Of a DNA stretch of 63,221 nt, positions 27,568 to 37,168 are shown piece after piece. Numbering within the stretch: position 1 is the stretch's first letter; each line of letters begins with the position of its first letter. The DNA is from Burkholderiaceae bacterium (GTDB lineage: Bacteria; Pseudomonadota; Gammaproteobacteria; Burkholderiales; Burkholderiaceae_C). A program made the position numbers and the translations under genes. The notes beneath the pieces are model-generated. The model saw only the letters and a list, made by a program, of their open reading frames with translations. It was not told the origin of the DNA and made no database searches. The stretch covers positions 1-63,221 of the forward strand of contig JAURWR010000090.1 of assembly GCA_030654805.1 (NCBI GenBank), given 5' to 3'.

Positions 27568-28968
27568 ATGCGCGTATACCAGCACAACGTACTGCCTAGC
27601 GCGCCAGCAGGGATGGTGGTGGATCTGTCTCTGTGCTTCGCTGCAGTCCTATTTGCAGCGTCGACGCTGACGAGCAGGTACATGACGATTCCAGACGCCG
27701 TCCCGGAACTGCCGTTGATATTGTTCGGTGCCACCTTCTTCTCGTTGATTATGGCCCTGATGTATGCGCTCGTTGGTTTGTATAGGCCGAAAGCCATCTC
27801 CCTTTCGGCGAAAGCCACCCGCACTATTCTTGCCGTTTGTGTTGGAGGTTACCTCACCAGCCTCACGCTTCGGATAGTGGCCGATCGGGGTTACATCGAA
27901 CAACTCATTCCTGCAGCAATAGCCTATTTAGCAGTTGGAATCGTACTTTCGCGAGGATGTTTTTTTGTAATGCAACGAGTGACCACCCTGCCTTCGGTTT
28001 TGATTGTCGGGACTGGCGAGGAAGCACAGGCCATAGCTTCTGACTTACGTGCACCAGGTCGCACTGCACGCAATGTCATCGGATTCTTTTCGACTTCAGA
28101 CGAAAATAAAGTTTCTGAAACAATGCCGCAAGGTGGTCGCATTTTTTCAAATAGATCCTCCCTCATTGATATTGCAAATCGCTACGCAGTTTCAGAGATA
28201 ATTGTCGCCGTTCGTGAACATCGAGGGGGCGGCATTCCAATGGATCAATTATTGGAATGTCGAATTCGCGGTATTTCAGTTCTCAATTTAGCTGGTTTTT
28301 GTGAAAGAACCAAACGCGAAGTTCGACTCGACAGCCTGAAAGCGAGCTGGTTGATCTATGAAAAAGGGTTCATTCAAGGTGGTTTTCGCCGATTTATAAA
28401 GCGATTGTTTGATATTCTCACATCAACTATATTGCTTATTATTACGGCGCCAGTAATGGTGTTTGCGATCATTGCTATTTGGTTGGATAGCCCTGGGCCA
28501 ATAATTTATCGTCAGACCCGTGTGGGGCTGGGTGGTCGGGTTTTCATGTGCATGAAGTTTCGAAGCATGCGAATCGATGCCGAGAAGGATGGAGTAGCAA
28601 AATGGGCATCGAAAAATGACCCTCGAATCACACGAGTTGGGTCATTCATGCGAAAAACTCGTATTGATGAATTGCCTCAACTCTTCAGCGTCTTAATGGG
28701 CGAGATGAGCTTGGTGGGTCCGCGTCCGGAGCGTCCTACCTTTGTGGATCATCTGAAAGTAGAAGTACCATTTTACGAATTACGCCACTCCGTGAAACCA
28801 GGTATCACAGGTTGGGCCCAAGTACGCTATCACTACGGCGGTTCGTTAGACGACGCCCGAAAGAAACATCAATTTGATCTGTACTACGTCAAGAATAATT
28901 CTCTTTTATTAGATATAATTGTCCTAATAGAAACAGTCAGCGTTGTATTGTTCCGAGAGGGTCAATAA
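27568..28968 (+). CDS. Polyprenyl glycosylphosphotransferase of the XrtA system (EpsB/WcaJ-like)
   Basis: The 466-residue enzyme starts the lipid-linked repeat by transferring a sugar-1-phosphate to undecaprenyl phosphate. It has about four N-terminal membrane segments (to residue ~125), a CoA-binding-like Rossmann domain (VLIVGTGEEAQAIASDL...), a membrane segment at about 285-310 and the catalytic C-terminal domain with YRQTRVGLGGRVFMCMKFRSM, the basic-acidic RIDELPQLFSVLMGEMSLVGPRPERP and GITGWAQVRYHYGG. ATG at 27568 follows CAGGGAGA. The 3' third is more AT-rich than its neighbours. The PEP-CTERM-type family (TIGR03013-like) fits its place beside prsK. Confidence 0.93.
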   Translation: MRVYQHNVLPSAPAGMVVDLSLCFAAVLFAASTLTSRYMTIPDAVPELPLILFGATFFSLIMALMYALVGLYRPKAISLSAKATRTILAVCVGGYLTSLTLRIVADRGYIEQLIPAAIAYLAVGIVLSRGCFFVMQRVTTLPSVLIVGTGEEAQAIASDLRAPGRTARNVIGFFSTSDENKVSETMPQGGRIFSNRSSLIDIANRYAVSEIIVAVREHRGGGIPMDQLLECRIRGISVLNLAGFCERTKREVRLDSLKASWLIYEKGFIQGGFRRFIKRLFDILTSTILLIITAPVMVFAIIAIWLDSPGPIIYRQTRVGLGGRVFMCMKFRSMRIDAEKDGVAKWASKNDPRITRVGSFMRKTRIDELPQLFSVLMGEMSLVGPRPERPTFVDHLKVEVPFYELRHSVKPGITGWAQVRYHYGGSLDDARKKHQFDLYYVKNNSLLLDIIVLIETVSVVLFREGQ

Positions 28969-29183
28969 AATTATATTTAACCTCATCAATTAGTATCAAT
29001 CGATACTGCGCGAACCGTTCACTTCACACGCCAGGACCGAATCAGCCGCTTCAACGTGATGGAATAAACGCATTCGACACAGAAATCACAGGCGACCCAA
29101 GAGCATCCCCACCAACTCGTCGTTTCATTTTCTGGTTAACAGTCGCTCACCTCTATTGGGCGGCACAGCGGAGTAGTCTGGAA

Positions 29184-29975
29184 ATGAAGTCGCTTGGCGT
29201 AGCGCTGTCACCTGCGTTGAAAGGCCTTCTGGGCTTAGCCATCCTTGTCGTGTCGCTCGTTGTGGATGCGGCGGACGAGCTTCCGAATTTGATCGCCAGG
29301 ATCAAGCCATCGGTCTTGGCTGTAGGGTTCTACCAGGAAACACAGAACCCACGTTTCGCCTTCAGGGGCTCGGGGTTTATCGTGGCAAGCGGAAACCTTC
29401 TGGTGACAAACGCCCACGTCATTGCTCGTTCGGAAGAAATCGACCGTGAGAGCGTCCTGGTAGTCCATTCGCGAGGAAGCGCGGGTCAAGCCGGAATTCG
29501 GCGCGCCGTGGTAATCCACCTCGACAAAGCTCACGATCTGGCGTTATTGCGTTTCGACGGCAGCCCGTTGCCTGCTGTTGACCTTGGCAAGCCAGATTCA
29601 ATCCGCGAGGGTCAATTGGTGGCATTCATGGGCTTCCCACTGGGCAGCGCCCTGGGCCTAACGCCAGTGACCCACCGCGGCTCGGTGTCGGCTATCACCT
29701 CGGTGGCGCTGCCAAGCCCAACAGCGCGGCAACTCGATGCACGAGCAATCAACCGCATCAAGGAAGGCGCCTTCGAATTCATTCAACTCGACGCCACCGC
29801 ATACCCAGGCAACAGCGGTGGGCCATTGTTTGACTTGGACACCGGGACTGTCGTCGGCGTTGTGAACATGGTGGCTCTCAAGGGCACACGTGAATCTGCA
29901 TTAACTCATCCTTCGGGCATCAGTTACGCGATCCCGGTGGAATTCGTGCTTCAAATGATGGCCGCAGCACGTTGA
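29184..29975 (+). CDS. Secreted trypsin-like serine protease (XrtA locus)
   Basis: The 263-residue protein has an N-terminal signal peptide (about residues 1-29, ending VVDAA). The catalytic triad of S1C proteases is visible: His in LLVTNAHVIAR, Asp in KAHDLALLRF and Ser in YPGNSGGPLF. No PDZ domain follows, unlike in DegP/HtrA. It stands between the glycosylphosphotransferase gene and the convergent prsR, 215 bp from the former. A role in processing secreted or PEP-CTERM proteins in the periplasm is possible but inferred only from position. The upstream gap of 215 bp shows no clear terminator or promoter. Confidence 0.88.
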   Translation: MKSLGVALSPALKGLLGLAILVVSLVVDAADELPNLIARIKPSVLAVGFYQETQNPRFAFRGSGFIVASGNLLVTNAHVIARSEEIDRESVLVVHSRGSAGQAGIRRAVVIHLDKAHDLALLRFDGSPLPAVDLGKPDSIREGQLVAFMGFPLGSALGLTPVTHRGSVSAITSVALPSPTARQLDARAINRIKEGAFEFIQLDATAYPGNSGGPLFDLDTGTVVGVVNMVALKGTRESALTHPSGISYAIPVEFVLQMMAAAR

Positions 29976-29984
29976 ATCGCCAGA

Positions 29985-31379
29985 TTACTTGGCGATAGGC
30001 GGTTCGACACCCTTCCACTGGATCGCCAGGCGACGCATCAAGTCGTAAAGCGTCGGGCGTGTGACGCCCAGTATTTCTGAGGCTTTCACGAGATTGCCGT
30101 CCGAGCGCGCCAGGGCCACGACAATGGCGCCCCGCTCAGCCTTGTCGCGCACAGCGCGCAGATCCAGACCTGCCTCGTCATCGGACTCGGCACCTGAGAT
30201 ATTCGGTAGTCCGAGATCTTCGGAAGTCACCCGGTTGCCTTCCGCCATGATCGATACCCGCTTGATGGCATTGAGCAACTCTCGAACATTGCCCGGCCAG
30301 CCATAGGTCTCGATCGCTGCCAGCGCGTCGTCGGTGTAACCCATGGTGCTGCGATTCTGTTCGCGCGCAAATCGCCGCAGAAAGGCCTGCGCCAGCATCA
30401 CAGCATCTCCCTGGCGTGCACGCAGCGGAGGAATGTCGACCACGATCTCTGCCAGCCGGTAATACAGGTCCTGCCGGAAGCGGCTGGTCTTGATGAATTC
30501 AGCCAGATCCTGATGGGTTGCGCAAACCACCCTCACGTCGACCGGAATCTCCTGGCGGCCGCCAATGCGCTCGATCGTCCGCTCCTGCAGGAAGCGCAGC
30601 AACTTGGCCTGCAGCGCCATCGGAAGATCGCCGATTTCGTCGAGCATCAGCGTGCCACCGTGGGCCGTCTCGATTCGTCCGACCGTGGTTTTTGCGGCCC
30701 CAGTGAAAGCGCCCTTTTCGTAGCCGAACAATTCGCTCTCGAGCAGGTTCTCGGGTATCGCTGCGCAGTTGATAGCAACAAACTTTCCCGTGCGCTTGGA
30801 CGCGTGATGCAGCGACTGCGCGAGCACCTCCTTGCCGGTACCGCTTTCGCCGAGCAGCAGCACGGTCGCATTGCTAGGGGCGACCTTTTCTATGGTCCGG
30901 CAGATCCGAAGCAACCCTTGATCTCGCGTGATCAGTCCGCCCTGCGCGTCCGGCTGCTGCATTTCCCGCAGCCGGCGGTTTTCCCTTTGCAGATCAAAAA
31001 GGCAAAAGGCCCTGCTGATGATCAGCCCCAGCACGTCGGGGTCGAAGGGTTTGGCCAGGAAGTCGTAGGCACCGAGATCGATCGCCCGCAACGCGTTGGA
31101 TTGGTCGTTCTGCCCCGTCAACACGATGACTTTCACGTCCGGGTTGAGCTCGATCATTTGTGCCAATAGCTTGAACCCTTCATCCACGGAATCCGGGTTG
31201 GGCGGCAGTCCCAGGTCCATCGTCACGACGGCCGGAGAATGACGTCGAAACTGAGCCAGCGCGCCAACCCGGTCGTCGGCAGTAACCGACTCGAATCGAT
31301 CCAGCGACCACTTGATCTGCTTCTGAAGCGCAGGGTCATCCTCCACAATCAGCAGCAAGGGTCGCGTATCCGATGTCAT
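29985..31379 (-). CDS. prsR: PEP-CTERM-box response regulator PrsR (sigma-54 activator)
   Basis: A 464-residue NtrC-type regulator. Its receiver domain has [11 protein letters not shown] and the phosphoacceptor Asp in VVTMDLGLP, and the AAA+ domain has Walker [13 protein letters not shown], the sigma-54 contact loop GAFTGA and Walker [13 protein letters not shown] Fis-type helix-turn-helix ends the protein ([24 protein letters not shown]). It is expected to activate sigma-54 promoters of the exopolysaccharide and PEP-CTERM genes when phosphorylated by PrsK. ATG at 31379 gives the usual receiver start; an upstream reading to 31463 has no similarity. The gene is convergent with the protease gene, 9 bp apart. 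Confidence 0.94.
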   Translation of the reverse strand: MTSDTRPLLLIVEDDPALQKQIKWSLDRFESVTADDRVGALAQFRRHSPAVVTMDLGLPPNPDSVDEGFKLLAQMIELNPDVKVIVLTGQNDQSNALRAIDLGAYDFLAKPFDPDVLGLIISRAFCLFDLQRENRRLREMQQPDAQGGLITRDQGLLRICRTIEKVAPSNATVLLLGESGTGKEVLAQSLHHASKRTGKFVAINCAAIPENLLESELFGYEKGAFTGAAKTTVGRIETAHGGTLMLDEIGDLPMALQAKLLRFLQERTIERIGGRQEIPVDVRVVCATHQDLAEFIKTSRFRQDLYYRLAEIVVDIPPLRARQGDAVMLAQAFLRRFAREQNRSTMGYTDDALAAIETYGWPGNVRELLNAIKRVSIMAEGNRVTSEDLGLPNISGAESDDEAGLDLRAVRDKAERGAIVVALARSDGNLVKASEILGVTRPTLYDLMRRLAIQWKGVEPPIAK

Positions 31380-31589
31380 GGCAATGGAAGAGGTAGTGGG
31401 CGGTTTTGCACAACAAAAAACGCTGCCGAGCACAGTCTTTCGCCAGCAACGAGAAGCGTACACGGCTCTCTTGCCATGCAGAGCAAGTCAGCTCGGCAAG
31501 AAGAGTCAACAATCGTGGCATATCAAGCATATGCGGGGCCGGCAACGAGTTGCCAGTGGTCAGGCCGACAACCGGGGAGTCAAACGCCG

Positions 31590-32213
31590 ATGCAGCAAGC
31601 AGGCAGTCTGTTCGTGGTCGCCGCGCCCAGCGGCGCCGGAAAATCCAGCCTGGTCAAGGCCTTGCTGGAACTCGATTCTCATTTGGGCGTGTCGGTGTCG
31701 CACACCACACGAGCCCCGCGGGGCCAGGAGCAGGATGGCCGTGAATACCATTTCGTCGATGAGCCAACCTTCCGCTCGAAAATCGTGGCTGGAGAGTTCC
31801 TCGAATGGGCGAAAGTCCACGGCAATCTCTACGGCACTTCCCGGGCGGCAATCGAAAGCCGCATTTCGCAGGGCCACGATGTGGTTCTGGAGATCGACTG
31901 GCAAGGTGCCCTTCAGATCAAACGGCTTTTCCCAAGCGCGGTACTCGTGTTCATCCTGCCACCGAGCTACGAGGAACTTGCTCAACGCCTGAACCGCCGT
32001 GGCGAGGATCACCCGGATGTGATCGCGCAGCGTCTCGTGAACGCACGGATTGAGGTTGCCCAGGCCCGACATTTCGACTTTGTTATCATCAACGCCCTGT
32101 TCGAGACGGCGGTTTTCGACCTGAAAACCATCGTTCATTCGCAGCGACTGCGTTACGCGGTACTGGCGAAGAACAAACCGGCCGTCTTCCGTGCGCTGAA
32201 CCTACTTGATTGA
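31590..32213 (+). CDS. gmk: Guanylate kinase
   Basis: The 207-residue enzyme phosphorylates GMP to GDP. It has the P-loop [12 protein letters not shown] near the N-terminus, [20 protein letters not shown] (GMP-binding region) and the lid segment [19 protein letters not shown] at 31590 is preceded by GGGGAG at normal distance; longer readings into the prsR leader lack family similarity. It is followed 44 bp later by rpoZ and then spoT, an order conserved in proteobacteria. The 210 bp between prsR and gmk should hold their divergent promoters. Confidence 0.96.
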   Translation: MQQAGSLFVVAAPSGAGKSSLVKALLELDSHLGVSVSHTTRAPRGQEQDGREYHFVDEPTFRSKIVAGEFLEWAKVHGNLYGTSRAAIESRISQGHDVVLEIDWQGALQIKRLFPSAVLVFILPPSYEELAQRLNRRGEDHPDVIAQRLVNARIEVAQARHFDFVIINALFETAVFDLKTIVHSQRLRYAVLAKNKPAVFRALNLLD

Positions 32214-32257
32214 GGTCTCGCCGGGGCCGCGACACCGTCACCTATCTGGAGCACTGC

Positions 32258-32461
32258 ATGGCCCGCATTACCGTTGAAGATTGCCTCGTTCATATTCCCA
32301 ACCGTTTTCAACTGGTGCTCGCCGCTACCTATCGCGCCCGCATGCTGAGCCAGGGGCACGCACCCAAGATCGAAACCAAGAACAAGCCAGGCGTGACCGC
32401 GCTGCGCGAGATCGCTGCGGGCGAGGTCGGCATCGAGATGCTGCGCAAGGTCCCGGTCTGA
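32258..32461 (+). CDS. rpoZ: RNA polymerase omega subunit
   Basis: The 67-residue protein begins [21 protein letters not shown] and carries the [11 protein letters not shown] and [21 protein letters not shown] segments typical of omega. It helps assemble the beta-prime subunit and, with DksA, the response to (p)ppGpp, which makes the next gene, spoT, a logical neighbour. ATG at 32258 was chosen by family length; an in-frame TTG at 32210 would extend into the gmk stop region. Confidence 0.97.
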   Translation: MARITVEDCLVHIPNRFQLVLAATYRARMLSQGHAPKIETKNKPGVTALREIAAGEVGIEMLRKVPV

Positions 32462-32488
32462 ACGACCGCTGCCCTGCCCGCTGCGTCA

Positions 32489-32510
32489 ACGGCCCTGTGG
32501 GGCCGTTTTT
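32489..32510 (+). terminator. Rho-independent terminator after rpoZ
   Basis: A stem of ACGGCCC and GGGCCGT with the loop TGTG is followed by a run of five T. It lies 28 bp after the rpoZ stop and before the spoT start at 32579, so part of the transcription probably ends here. Confidence 0.75.
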
Positions 32511-32578
32511 CGTTGTACCGCCTCACGCTTCATGGCAGTTGAGCGTCAGATGCGATCAATAAGCGATAAATTCGCAAA

Positions 32579-34858
32579 ATGGGCATCCCGACCATCGAAA
32601 CCGTCAAAGAGGCTCTGACTTTCAAGGCCTCCTGGCGTCGACCGCCGGCCGACGCCGTTCCGACCGATGCCGCCGCCGCGTCGTTCGATGCGCTGACCAA
32701 CAAGCTCGATTACCTCGACCCGGCAGACATTCGTCGGGTGCGGGATGCCTATCGCTTCGCAGACGAAGCGCACCTCGGCCAATTCCGCGTCAGCGGCGAG
32801 CCCTACATCACACATCCGATCGCCGTGGCCGGGCTGTGCGCCGAATGGAAGCTCGACGCCCAGGCGATCATGGCCGCGTTGATGCACGACGCGATGGAAG
32901 ACTGCGGCATCACCAAGGCCGAATTGATCGAGCGCTTCGGCGCGCCGACGGCCGAACTGGTCGACGGGCTGACCAAGCTCGACAAGCTGCAGTTCTCCAC
33001 CCGAGAGGAATCGCAGGCCGAGTCCTTCCGCAAGATGCTCCTGGCCATGGCTCGCGATGTGCGCGTGATCCTGATCAAGCTGGCAGACCGTCTGCACAAC
33101 ATGCGCACGATGGAGGCGATGGCTGCGGACAAGCGCGCGCGCATCGCACGCGAAACGCTGGACATTTACGCGCCGATCGCGCACAGGCTCGGCCTGAACC
33201 AGACGTATCGACAACTTCAGGAACTCTCATTCCAGCATCTGAGTCCTTGGCGACACACGACACTGTCCAAAGCGTTGCTGAAGGCGCGTGGCAACCGCCG
33301 CGATGTTGTCGAGCGCATCCAACGGGATGTCGAGAAATCATTCGCCCAGGCAAAGTTGAAGGTCCAGGTTTTCGGCCGCGAGAAAACCCTGTTTTCGATC
33401 TACCGAAAGATGCTTGAAAAGCACCTGAGCTTTGCCCAGGTCAGCGACATCTTCGGCTTCCGCATCGTGGTGTCCACGCTGCCCGAGTGCTACCTCGCAC
33501 TCGGCGTTCTGCACCAGTTGTACAAGCCATTGCCAGGGCGATTCAAGGACTACATCGCCATCCCGAAGGCCAATGGCTACCAGTCGCTGCACACCACGCT
33601 GGTGAGCCCGCTGGGAACGGCGGTCGAGTTCCAGATTCGGACAGAACCAATGCACGCCGTAGCCGAAAAAGGTATCGCGGCGCATTGGATGTACAAGACC
33701 AAGCACAGCGGGCAGACCAACGCCCAGGAAGCACAGCGACTTGGCGCGATGTGGTTGCAGTCGCTGATCGACATCCAGGATGAGACGCGCGACGCCACCG
33801 AGTTCCTCGAGCACGTGAAGATCGATCTGTTCCCCGACGCGGTCTACGTGTTCACGCCGAAGTCGAAGATCCTGGCGCTGCCGCGCGGCGCCACACCGGT
33901 CGATTTTGCGTATGCCATCCACTCCGATGTCGGCGATCACTGCGTGGCAGCGAAGATCAATGGCGAACCGGTGGCGCTGCGCACCGAACTGCGAAGTGGT
34001 GACGTCGTCGACATCGTCATCGCGCCCGGTGCCCGGCCGAATCCGGGTTGGCTGAACTTCGTTCGCACCGGCCGTGCAAGATCAAAGATCAGGCACCACC
34101 TGAAAACCATGGAGCAGGAGGAATCGCAAGACCTCGGCTCGAAGATGCTGGCGCAAGCCCTTCGCGCCGAGGGCATGGAGATGCCGCCAGACGATGCCGC
34201 CGGCACCATCTCGCCGCTCTGGGCGTCGATGCTGCGATGGAGCGGAAACCGCACCCGCGATGAACTGTTGACCGACATTGGGGTGGGTCGCAAGATCGCC
34301 TCGATCGTGGCCAAGCGCCTTTCGCGGCTGCTGACCGAACGCGGCGTACGCCCTGATGCGGTGACGCTCACGCTGGGTCGCTACGGTGCAGACGAGGCCC
34401 CTTCCCAGGGCATGGTACTGATCGACGGCAGCGAAGGCGCATCGGTCCAGCTGGCCACCTGCTGCCGACCGATTCCGGGCGACTCGATCCTGGGTTATCT
34501 GGGCCGCGGAGAGGGCCTGCAGATCCACACCGCAGAGTGCTCTGTCGGAAAACGTTTGCTTGGGCGTGACAGCGAAGGCTGGCTGAAGGTCGACTGGGCC
34601 GAACAACCGACGCGCTCGTTCGAGACCGGCGTCTCGCTGCTGCTGAGAAACGGCAAGGGCATCCTGGCCGAGGTGGCCACCTCGGTCGCTGCAGCCGAGG
34701 CCGACATCACGCACATCGACATGGGTGAACAGGCCGCAGCTGAACTCGCCGAGTTGAAGCTGCTGTTGGCTGTACGCGACCGATTGCATCTCGCCGACGT
34801 GATTCGAACGCTGAAACGCTCGCCAGCCGTCTTGCGGATCAACCGCATCAAACCCTGA
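32579..34858 (+). CDS. spoT: Bifunctional (p)ppGpp synthetase/hydrolase SpoT
   Basis: The 759-residue protein makes and degrades the alarmone (p)ppGpp. Its N-terminal HD domain shows YITHPIAVAGLCAEWKLD and the catalytic HDAMEDCG, so hydrolase activity should be intact. The synthetase domain has GRFKDYIAIPKANGYQSLHTTL; the RFKD form of the active-site loop is typical of bifunctional enzymes rather than RelA (ExDD). A TGS domain (VYVFTPKSKILALPRGATPVDFAYAIHSD), a helical region with a conserved Cys motif (LATCCRPIPGDSILGYL) and a C-terminal ACT-like domain follow. It stands in the common gmk-rpoZ-spoT order. Confidence 0.96.
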   Translation: MGIPTIETVKEALTFKASWRRPPADAVPTDAAAASFDALTNKLDYLDPADIRRVRDAYRFADEAHLGQFRVSGEPYITHPIAVAGLCAEWKLDAQAIMAALMHDAMEDCGITKAELIERFGAPTAELVDGLTKLDKLQFSTREESQAESFRKMLLAMARDVRVILIKLADRLHNMRTMEAMAADKRARIARETLDIYAPIAHRLGLNQTYRQLQELSFQHLSPWRHTTLSKALLKARGNRRDVVERIQRDVEKSFAQAKLKVQVFGREKTLFSIYRKMLEKHLSFAQVSDIFGFRIVVSTLPECYLALGVLHQLYKPLPGRFKDYIAIPKANGYQSLHTTLVSPLGTAVEFQIRTEPMHAVAEKGIAAHWMYKTKHSGQTNAQEAQRLGAMWLQSLIDIQDETRDATEFLEHVKIDLFPDAVYVFTPKSKILALPRGATPVDFAYAIHSDVGDHCVAAKINGEPVALRTELRSGDVVDIVIAPGARPNPGWLNFVRTGRARSKIRHHLKTMEQEESQDLGSKMLAQALRAEGMEMPPDDAAGTISPLWASMLRWSGNRTRDELLTDIGVGRKIASIVAKRLSRLLTERGVRPDAVTLTLGRYGADEAPSQGMVLIDGSEGASVQLATCCRPIPGDSILGYLGRGEGLQIHTAECSVGKRLLGRDSEGWLKVDWAEQPTRSFETGVSLLLRNGKGILAEVATSVAAAEADITHIDMGEQAAAELAELKLLLAVRDRLHLADVIRTLKRSPAVLRINRIKP

Positions 34859-34876
34859 CTGCGCTCGCGAGTCAGG
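34854..34876. other. Stem-loop spanning the convergent spoT and greB stop codons
   Basis: CCTGACT and AGTCAGG form 7-bp arms around a 9-base loop and include both stop codons (TGA at 34856-34858; TCA at 34872-34874). It may act as a shared 3' end or as an RNase-protecting structure. It has no T run, so it is not a classical intrinsic terminator. Confidence 0.4.
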
Positions 34877-35441
34877 CGGAGCCGGCACCAGCGATCGGGT
34901 AGCTGACCGCCAGAACCTCGACGAGGTCTACCCCGGCAGGGGTCTGCACCTTCACCTCGTCGCCCACACGGGCCCCCAGCAGCGCACGCGCCATCGGGGC
35001 AATCCAGCTGATTTCGCCGGCTGCGCTGTCGGCTTCGTCGACGCCCTTGATCGTCACGGTGCGCTCTTCGTCGCGCGAATTCACGTAGCGCACGGTGGAC
35101 CCGAAAAACACCTGATCGGCACCGTGATGCACGGATGGATCGACCACCTCGGCAATGTCCAGCCGCTTGGTCAGGAAACGGATGCGGCGGTCGATCTCGC
35201 GCAGGCGCTTCTTGCCGTAAAGGTAATCGCCGTTCTCCGATCGATCACCGTTCTTCGCGGCCCAGGACACGATATCGACCACCTTGGGACGCTCGACATC
35301 AAGCAGGTTCAGCAACTCGGCGCGCAGCCGGGCATACCCTGCGGGTGTGACGTAGTTCTTGACGCCAACCGGCATCGCAGGCGCACCGGAATCGTCCTCG
35401 TCCTCGGCGTCATCGGATTCTCTGGTGAAGGCTTTGTTCAT
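34872..35441 (-). CDS. greB: Transcription elongation factor GreB
   Basis: The 189-residue protein begins MNKAFTRESDD, as GreB proteins do. An N-terminal coiled coil (YVTPAGYARLRAELLNLLDVERPKVVDIVSWAAKNGDRSENGDYLYGKKRLREIDRRI in effect) carries the acidic tip (NGDRSENGDY), and a C-terminal domain has VFFGSTVRYVNSRDEERTVTIKGVDEAD and ISWIAPMARALLGARVGDEV. It rescues backtracked RNA polymerase by stimulating transcript cleavage. ATG at 35441 fits the family length; a reading to 35564 adds 41 unrelated residues. The N-terminus contains an acidic insertion (DDAEDEDDSG) common in betaproteobacteria. Confidence 0.95.
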   Translation of the reverse strand: MNKAFTRESDDAEDEDDSGAPAMPVGVKNYVTPAGYARLRAELLNLLDVERPKVVDIVSWAAKNGDRSENGDYLYGKKRLREIDRRIRFLTKRLDIAEVVDPSVHHGADQVFFGSTVRYVNSRDEERTVTIKGVDEADSAAGEISWIAPMARALLGARVGDEVKVQTPAGVDLVEVLAVSYPIAGAGSA

Positions 35442-35734
35442 GGAATTGAAATGCCCGCATGATTTGGCGCTGGCGCCGAACAGTCCGCCCCGCTCGATCG
35501 CGCGGAACGGGAGACAGGAGCAGGGGCCGCGCCATCTGTCACAGCGAGCCCGGTCACCACACAACCCAGACGCTGCTGCGACGGGATGTAAACAATAGTA
35601 AGGACAAACTTGCGAAGCTGGACACGCACTGAGCGTGCTCTAGACTGACCGTTCCCGCCGGACTCGGACATGAATATTGCTTAACCGGTGTGTCACTGCT
35701 CAGTGTCGGCAAGTCAAGAACGGACTGTTATCGC

Positions 35735-37162
35735 ATGAGCCTCTCTCAATTGACCTTGATTCTCCGAGCCCGATGGCGTTCAGCGTTCATCGTGTTCGTG
35801 CTGGTCGTCGGACTCGTCGTGGCCTTCACGCTGACCCAGAGCAAGACGTACACCGCCACGGCTGCTGTCGTTCTCGACGTCAAGTCACCCGACCCGATCG
35901 CCGGCATCGTGCTTCCCGGGATGAACGTGTCCGGCTACATGGCGACCCAGGTCGATATCCTGCAAAGCGAGCGCGTGATGCTGCGTGCCATTCGTGCGCT
36001 GCACATCGACGAAGACGCCCATTTTCGCGCCGCATGGCAGCAGCAGACCGAGGGGAGAGGCAACTTCAACGCCTGGCTCGCTGACGGGTTGGGCAAGAAG
36101 CTGGACGCGAGACCGGGGAAGGATTCAAACGTCATCCTGGTGTCGTACACGTCCCGCGACCCGCATCTGGCTGCACGCATTGCCAATGCCATCGTCAAGT
36201 CCTACATCGAGACGACCCTCGAGTTGCGCACCGAGCCCGCCAAGCAGTTCAATGCCTTGTTCGACGAGAGCACCAAAGAGCTGCGTGAATCGCTGGAGGT
36301 CGCCCAAACACGACTGTCCAAGTTCCAGCAGAAGAAGGGCATCGTCGCCACCGACGAGAGACTCGACATCGAAAACGCGCGCCTCTCCGAGCTGTCGACT
36401 CAACTCGTGGAACTCCAGGCCGTCGCCAACGACTCTCGCAGCAGGCAGAACCAGGCGAGCCGGATGGCCGATCAGATGTCGGAGATCGTGAGCAACCCGA
36501 TGGTCGTGTCCCTCACCTCCGACCTCTCGCGTCAGGAGGCGCGGCTGAACGAAATCAGCGAACGCTTCGGTCCGCAGCACCCGCAGGTTCAAGAACTGCG
36601 CGCGAGCATCAAGCAGATGCGGGATCGACTGGCGCTCGAGAAGAGTCGCATCACCGGCAGCCTGACGGCCAACAACTCGGTCAATCAAGCGCGACTCGAA
36701 AACCTGCGCAACGCACTGGACGCCCAGAGAAACAAGGTGCTGCAGATGAGAGGCCTTCGCGACGAGGCCGCCGTTCTGCAGCGGGACGTCGAAAACGCCC
36801 AGAAGGTGTACGACGCCGGCTTCGGCAAGCTCAGCCAGAGCACCCTGGAAAGCCAGGCCACGCAAACCAATGTGTCGGTGGTCAAGGTCGCGACCGAGCC
36901 GCCCTTCCCGTCGTCGCCGCGCGTGATGCTCAATCTGACCGTCGGGCTCCTGCTCGGCCTCGTCCTGTCGATCGCCACGGCTGCGCTGCGCGAAGTCCGC
37001 GACTGGCGCCTTCGCAGCGAGGCCGATGTCACCGACACGATGAAACTGCCGCTGCTCGGTGTCGTGCCGGATCGGCGCAGCGGCAAGCTCCCGCGTGAAG
37101 CACGCTCGCTGCGCGCCGTGGCCGAACGCGTGCTGGGCCGGCCCTCCCTGATCGGTAACTGA
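35735..37162 (+). CDS. epsF: Chain-length determinant protein EpsF-like (Wzz type)
   Basis: A 475-residue polysaccharide co-polymerase with membrane segments near residues 15-37 and 405-425 and a long periplasmic coiled coil between them (about 165-380). The N-terminal Wzz domain (LTLILRARWRSAFIVFVLVVGLVV... then MNVSGYMATQVDILQSERVMLRAI) and the proline-containing segment before the second membrane helix (EPPFPSSPRVMLNLTVG) are in place. It is the first gene of the second polysaccharide locus and is followed 6 bp later by its kinase partner. ATG at 35735 is preferred over 35690. A 293-bp gap to greB should hold the promoter; no clear consensus is seen, only a short inverted repeat CACGC-N5-GCGTG at 35623-35637. 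Confidence 0.92.
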   Translation: MSLSQLTLILRARWRSAFIVFVLVVGLVVAFTLTQSKTYTATAAVVLDVKSPDPIAGIVLPGMNVSGYMATQVDILQSERVMLRAIRALHIDEDAHFRAAWQQQTEGRGNFNAWLADGLGKKLDARPGKDSNVILVSYTSRDPHLAARIANAIVKSYIETTLELRTEPAKQFNALFDESTKELRESLEVAQTRLSKFQQKKGIVATDERLDIENARLSELSTQLVELQAVANDSRSRQNQASRMADQMSEIVSNPMVVSLTSDLSRQEARLNEISERFGPQHPQVQELRASIKQMRDRLALEKSRITGSLTANNSVNQARLENLRNALDAQRNKVLQMRGLRDEAAVLQRDVENAQKVYDAGFGKLSQSTLESQATQTNVSVVKVATEPPFPSSPRVMLNLTVGLLLGLVLSIATAALREVRDWRLRSEADVTDTMKLPLLGVVPDRRSGKLPREARSLRAVAERVLGRPSLIGN

Positions 37163-37168
37163 GCATCC

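Noticed and set aside
34854-34876. Intrinsic terminator between spoT and greB
   Set aside because: The stem is good but no T run follows on either strand, so it is listed only as a stem-loop.
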